From assembly GCA_949538655.1 (NCBI GenBank), contig CATISE010000091.1, forward strand, positions 1 through 6,831: a stretch of DNA of 6,831 nucleotides, read 5' to 3'. The stretch is from Marine Group II euryarchaeote MED-G33 (GTDB lineage Archaea; Thermoplasmatota; Poseidoniia; Poseidoniales; Thalassarchaeaceae). The position numbers were made by a program, and so were the translations under genes. Under the pieces are notes generated by a model. It was not told the origin of the DNA and searched no databases. It saw only the letters and a list, made by a program, of their open reading frames with translations. Position 1 is the stretch's first letter. Each line of letters starts with the position of its first letter. Shown in pieces: positions 5,648 to 6,831 of the stretch.

Positions 5648-6481
5648 TTAGGATTCCTCGGATATGCGTACGAACATTCCCCACACATCGACACCAGCAG
5701 CTGCGGCCCGCTCACTGACTTCAATGAACTGTGGGTGCTCCATGATATCACCCATTTCTTGACCACCAGCAACAAGCAAAGAGATCACTTGCCGCATTTC
5801 AGATTCAAGTGGTGATTCAGGTTGTGGTGTTGTCACCGGTGGTAGGTTCTCTTCTGTCATTGGTATCGGTTCAGTTGAGATATTGGGTTCAGGTTCTGCA
5901 ACCTCTTCCCCCTCTACCGATGTTTCGTCAACGGTTTCCTCCATCGCTTGTGATATTTCACCCATCATCGATGCGGCGAGATTTTCCATTACAGAATCCG
6001 TTGCATCATCCAAAATAGGTCCCGGATGGGTGACAAATGCCTTTCGATACATCATTGATGGTGATTCAGTAAGAGGTATTTTCTCAGGCAGTGGGATTGC
6101 TGGGTGGTGAAAGCAAACCCAAGTTTCCTCTTCGAAAGAGGTGCCTGCAGAGGCGACGATTTGAACTTCAGAACGGGTCCATCCTTGTCCAATCAGTGGT
6201 TGCATCCAGCGTCCTAGATCAGCCATTGCAACATCGACAAATTGGAAGGAAGCGCGAGTGTGATCCAACCCAAGGGCCTCGATTTCAGAGCGTTCCTCAC
6301 GAGGTCGATGGAAAACTGAAACCGCAGTTTCCTCAATGGCAACAGTACGCCCGTGATTTCGAAGTGCACGTCGATCTGCACGGGCGCCGAGCATCATAAT
6401 TCGTGTTCTGGCACCGTATTGTTCCCAACCGCTGGTTAGTCCATCAAGAGAACCCGATTCGACAATTTCAACCTCGCCCAT
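5648..6481 (-). CDS. Unrecognised acidic protein with disordered middle and helical C-terminus
   Basis: 277 aa; I do not recognise the family. Residues 1-155 look folded, with mixed strands and helices: TRIMMLGARADRRALRNHG (26-44), SFQFVDVAMADLGRWMQPLI (78-97), and a segment WVCFHHPAIPLPEKIPL (121-137). Residues 157-228 are Glu-, Pro-, Ser- and Thr-rich (EEVAEPEPN, TTPQPESPLES) and probably unstructured. Residues 229-277 are a predicted compact helical piece (MRQVISLLVAGGQEMGDIM, then SERAAAAGVDVWGMFVRIS). There is no signal peptide, transmembrane helix or Cys cluster. ATG 6481 is preceded in frame by a TGA at 6490-6488, so the start cannot be further upstream; no clear Shine-Dalgarno is seen. 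It lies 38 bp after asd and 53 bp before the zinc-ribbon gene, so co-transcription is likely. Confidence 0.8.
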   Translation of the reverse strand: MGEVEIVESGSLDGLTSGWEQYGARTRIMMLGARADRRALRNHGRTVAIEETAVSVFHRPREERSEIEALGLDHTRASFQFVDVAMADLGRWMQPLIGQGWTRSEVQIVASAGTSFEEETWVCFHHPAIPLPEKIPLTESPSMMYRKAFVTHPGPILDDATDSVMENLAASMMGEISQAMEETVDETSVEGEEVAEPEPNISTEPIPMTEENLPPVTTPQPESPLESEMRQVISLLVAGGQEMGDIMEHPQFIEVSERAAAAGVDVWGMFVRISEES

Positions 6482-6519
6482 GCCGTATCGTCAGTCTATC
6501 GAGCACTTGAGGATGGCCC

Positions 6520-6831
6520 TCATTCGCCCAGCAAGCCTTCAGCCAAAGCCAATTCAGCCAATAGCACGGTTCCTCCAGCAGCCCCCCGGATTGTATTCTC
6601 CGACCAAGCTCTGAATGTGACCATGCTTCCGTCTACATCGAATTCTCCAATTCGAACCGCCATCCCTGATTTCAGGTCGTTGGCAGGGTCGGGTAATGAA
6701 CTTGGAATCAAATCCTCAACAAAAACGAATGGTGTTTCCGGAGCAGATGGTAGATTCAAGGCTTGAGGCCTAGATCGATAATTTTCCATCCATTCGCGGA
6801 CCTCATTTTCTTCTTTTTCAGTATGCAAGTC
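6520..6831 (-). CDS. asd: Aspartate-semialdehyde dehydrogenase, C-terminal part (5' end outside window)
   Basis: 103 codons plus stop, open to the right edge. The sequence carries the C-terminal signature of the archaeal/fungal-type aspartate-semialdehyde dehydrogenase: LPSAPETPFVFVED, then SGMAVRIGEF, then SENTIRGAAGGTVLLAELAL, matching the family's GMAV.VGR and HNTIRGAAGASVLNAEL. The whole enzyme is normally about 340-360 aa, so roughly the last third is present. It reduces aspartyl phosphate to aspartate semialdehyde with NADPH in the cytosol, the branch point to lysine, threonine and methionine. The catalytic Cys and the NADP-binding domain lie outside the window. TTG at 6828 is not the true start, because the frame continues to the edge. 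The unknown acidic protein follows 38 bp downstream. Confidence 0.9.
   Translation of the reverse strand, partial: DLHTEKEENEVREWMENYRSRPQALNLPSAPETPFVFVEDLIPSSLPDPANDLKSGMAVRIGEFDVDGSMVTFRAWSENTIRGAAGGTVLLAELALAEGLLGE

Noticed and set aside
5595..5684. A longer start (to 5684) for the zinc-ribbon protein.
   Set aside because: It would overlap the preceding gene and add a basic stretch without likeness to zinc ribbons, whereas ATG 5594 places the ribbon at the N-terminus as usual.

Overview
The window reads as archaeal, most likely a mesophilic euryarchaeon. A marine Group II (Poseidoniia/Thermoplasmatota-like) source is a guess from overall style and is not proven. The archaeal signs are an exosome Csl4 subunit, a METTL5/COG2263-type RNA methylase, a COG1031-type radical SAM protein, an archaeal/fungal-type aspartate-semialdehyde dehydrogenase C-terminus, and Shine-Dalgarno sequences of the GGAGGTGAT type that match an archaeal 16S 3' end.

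All seven protein genes lie on the minus strand and are tightly packed, so transcription runs from the right edge to the left. In that order they are: the 3' end of asd (6831-6520, cut by the window); an unrecognised 277-aa acidic protein (6481-5648); a 75-aa zinc-ribbon protein (5594-5367); a METTL5-like N6-adenine RNA methylase (5367-4759, stop and start overlapping as TGATG); a 98-bp gap with a GC-rich hairpin between imperfect direct repeats; a Csl4 exosome cap protein fused to an extra Cys4 zinc module, an RRM and two Arg/Gly tracts (4660-3320); a radical SAM/HhH protein (3310-1586); and an ABC-F translation ATPase (1596 to the left edge, cut). No plus-strand gene, tRNA, rRNA, CRISPR array or mobile element is visible.

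From the zinc-ribbon gene leftward most of the cluster concerns RNA and the ribosome: rRNA methylation, RNA decay and tailing through the exosome, an RNA-binding fusion partner, and ribosome-associated ATPase action. The radical SAM protein has no known substrate. asd is ordinary amino-acid metabolism and probably only adjoins the cluster.

The two points most worth attention are the Csl4-zinc-RRM-RGG fusion, which puts a glycine-rich RRM protein (rare in archaea) onto the exosome cap, and the radical SAM gene. Its conserved N-terminus lies upstream of every ATG, GTG or TTG in frame and appears to start at a CTG placed exactly behind a strong Shine-Dalgarno, in the same frame as the preceding gene and separated from it by one TGA.
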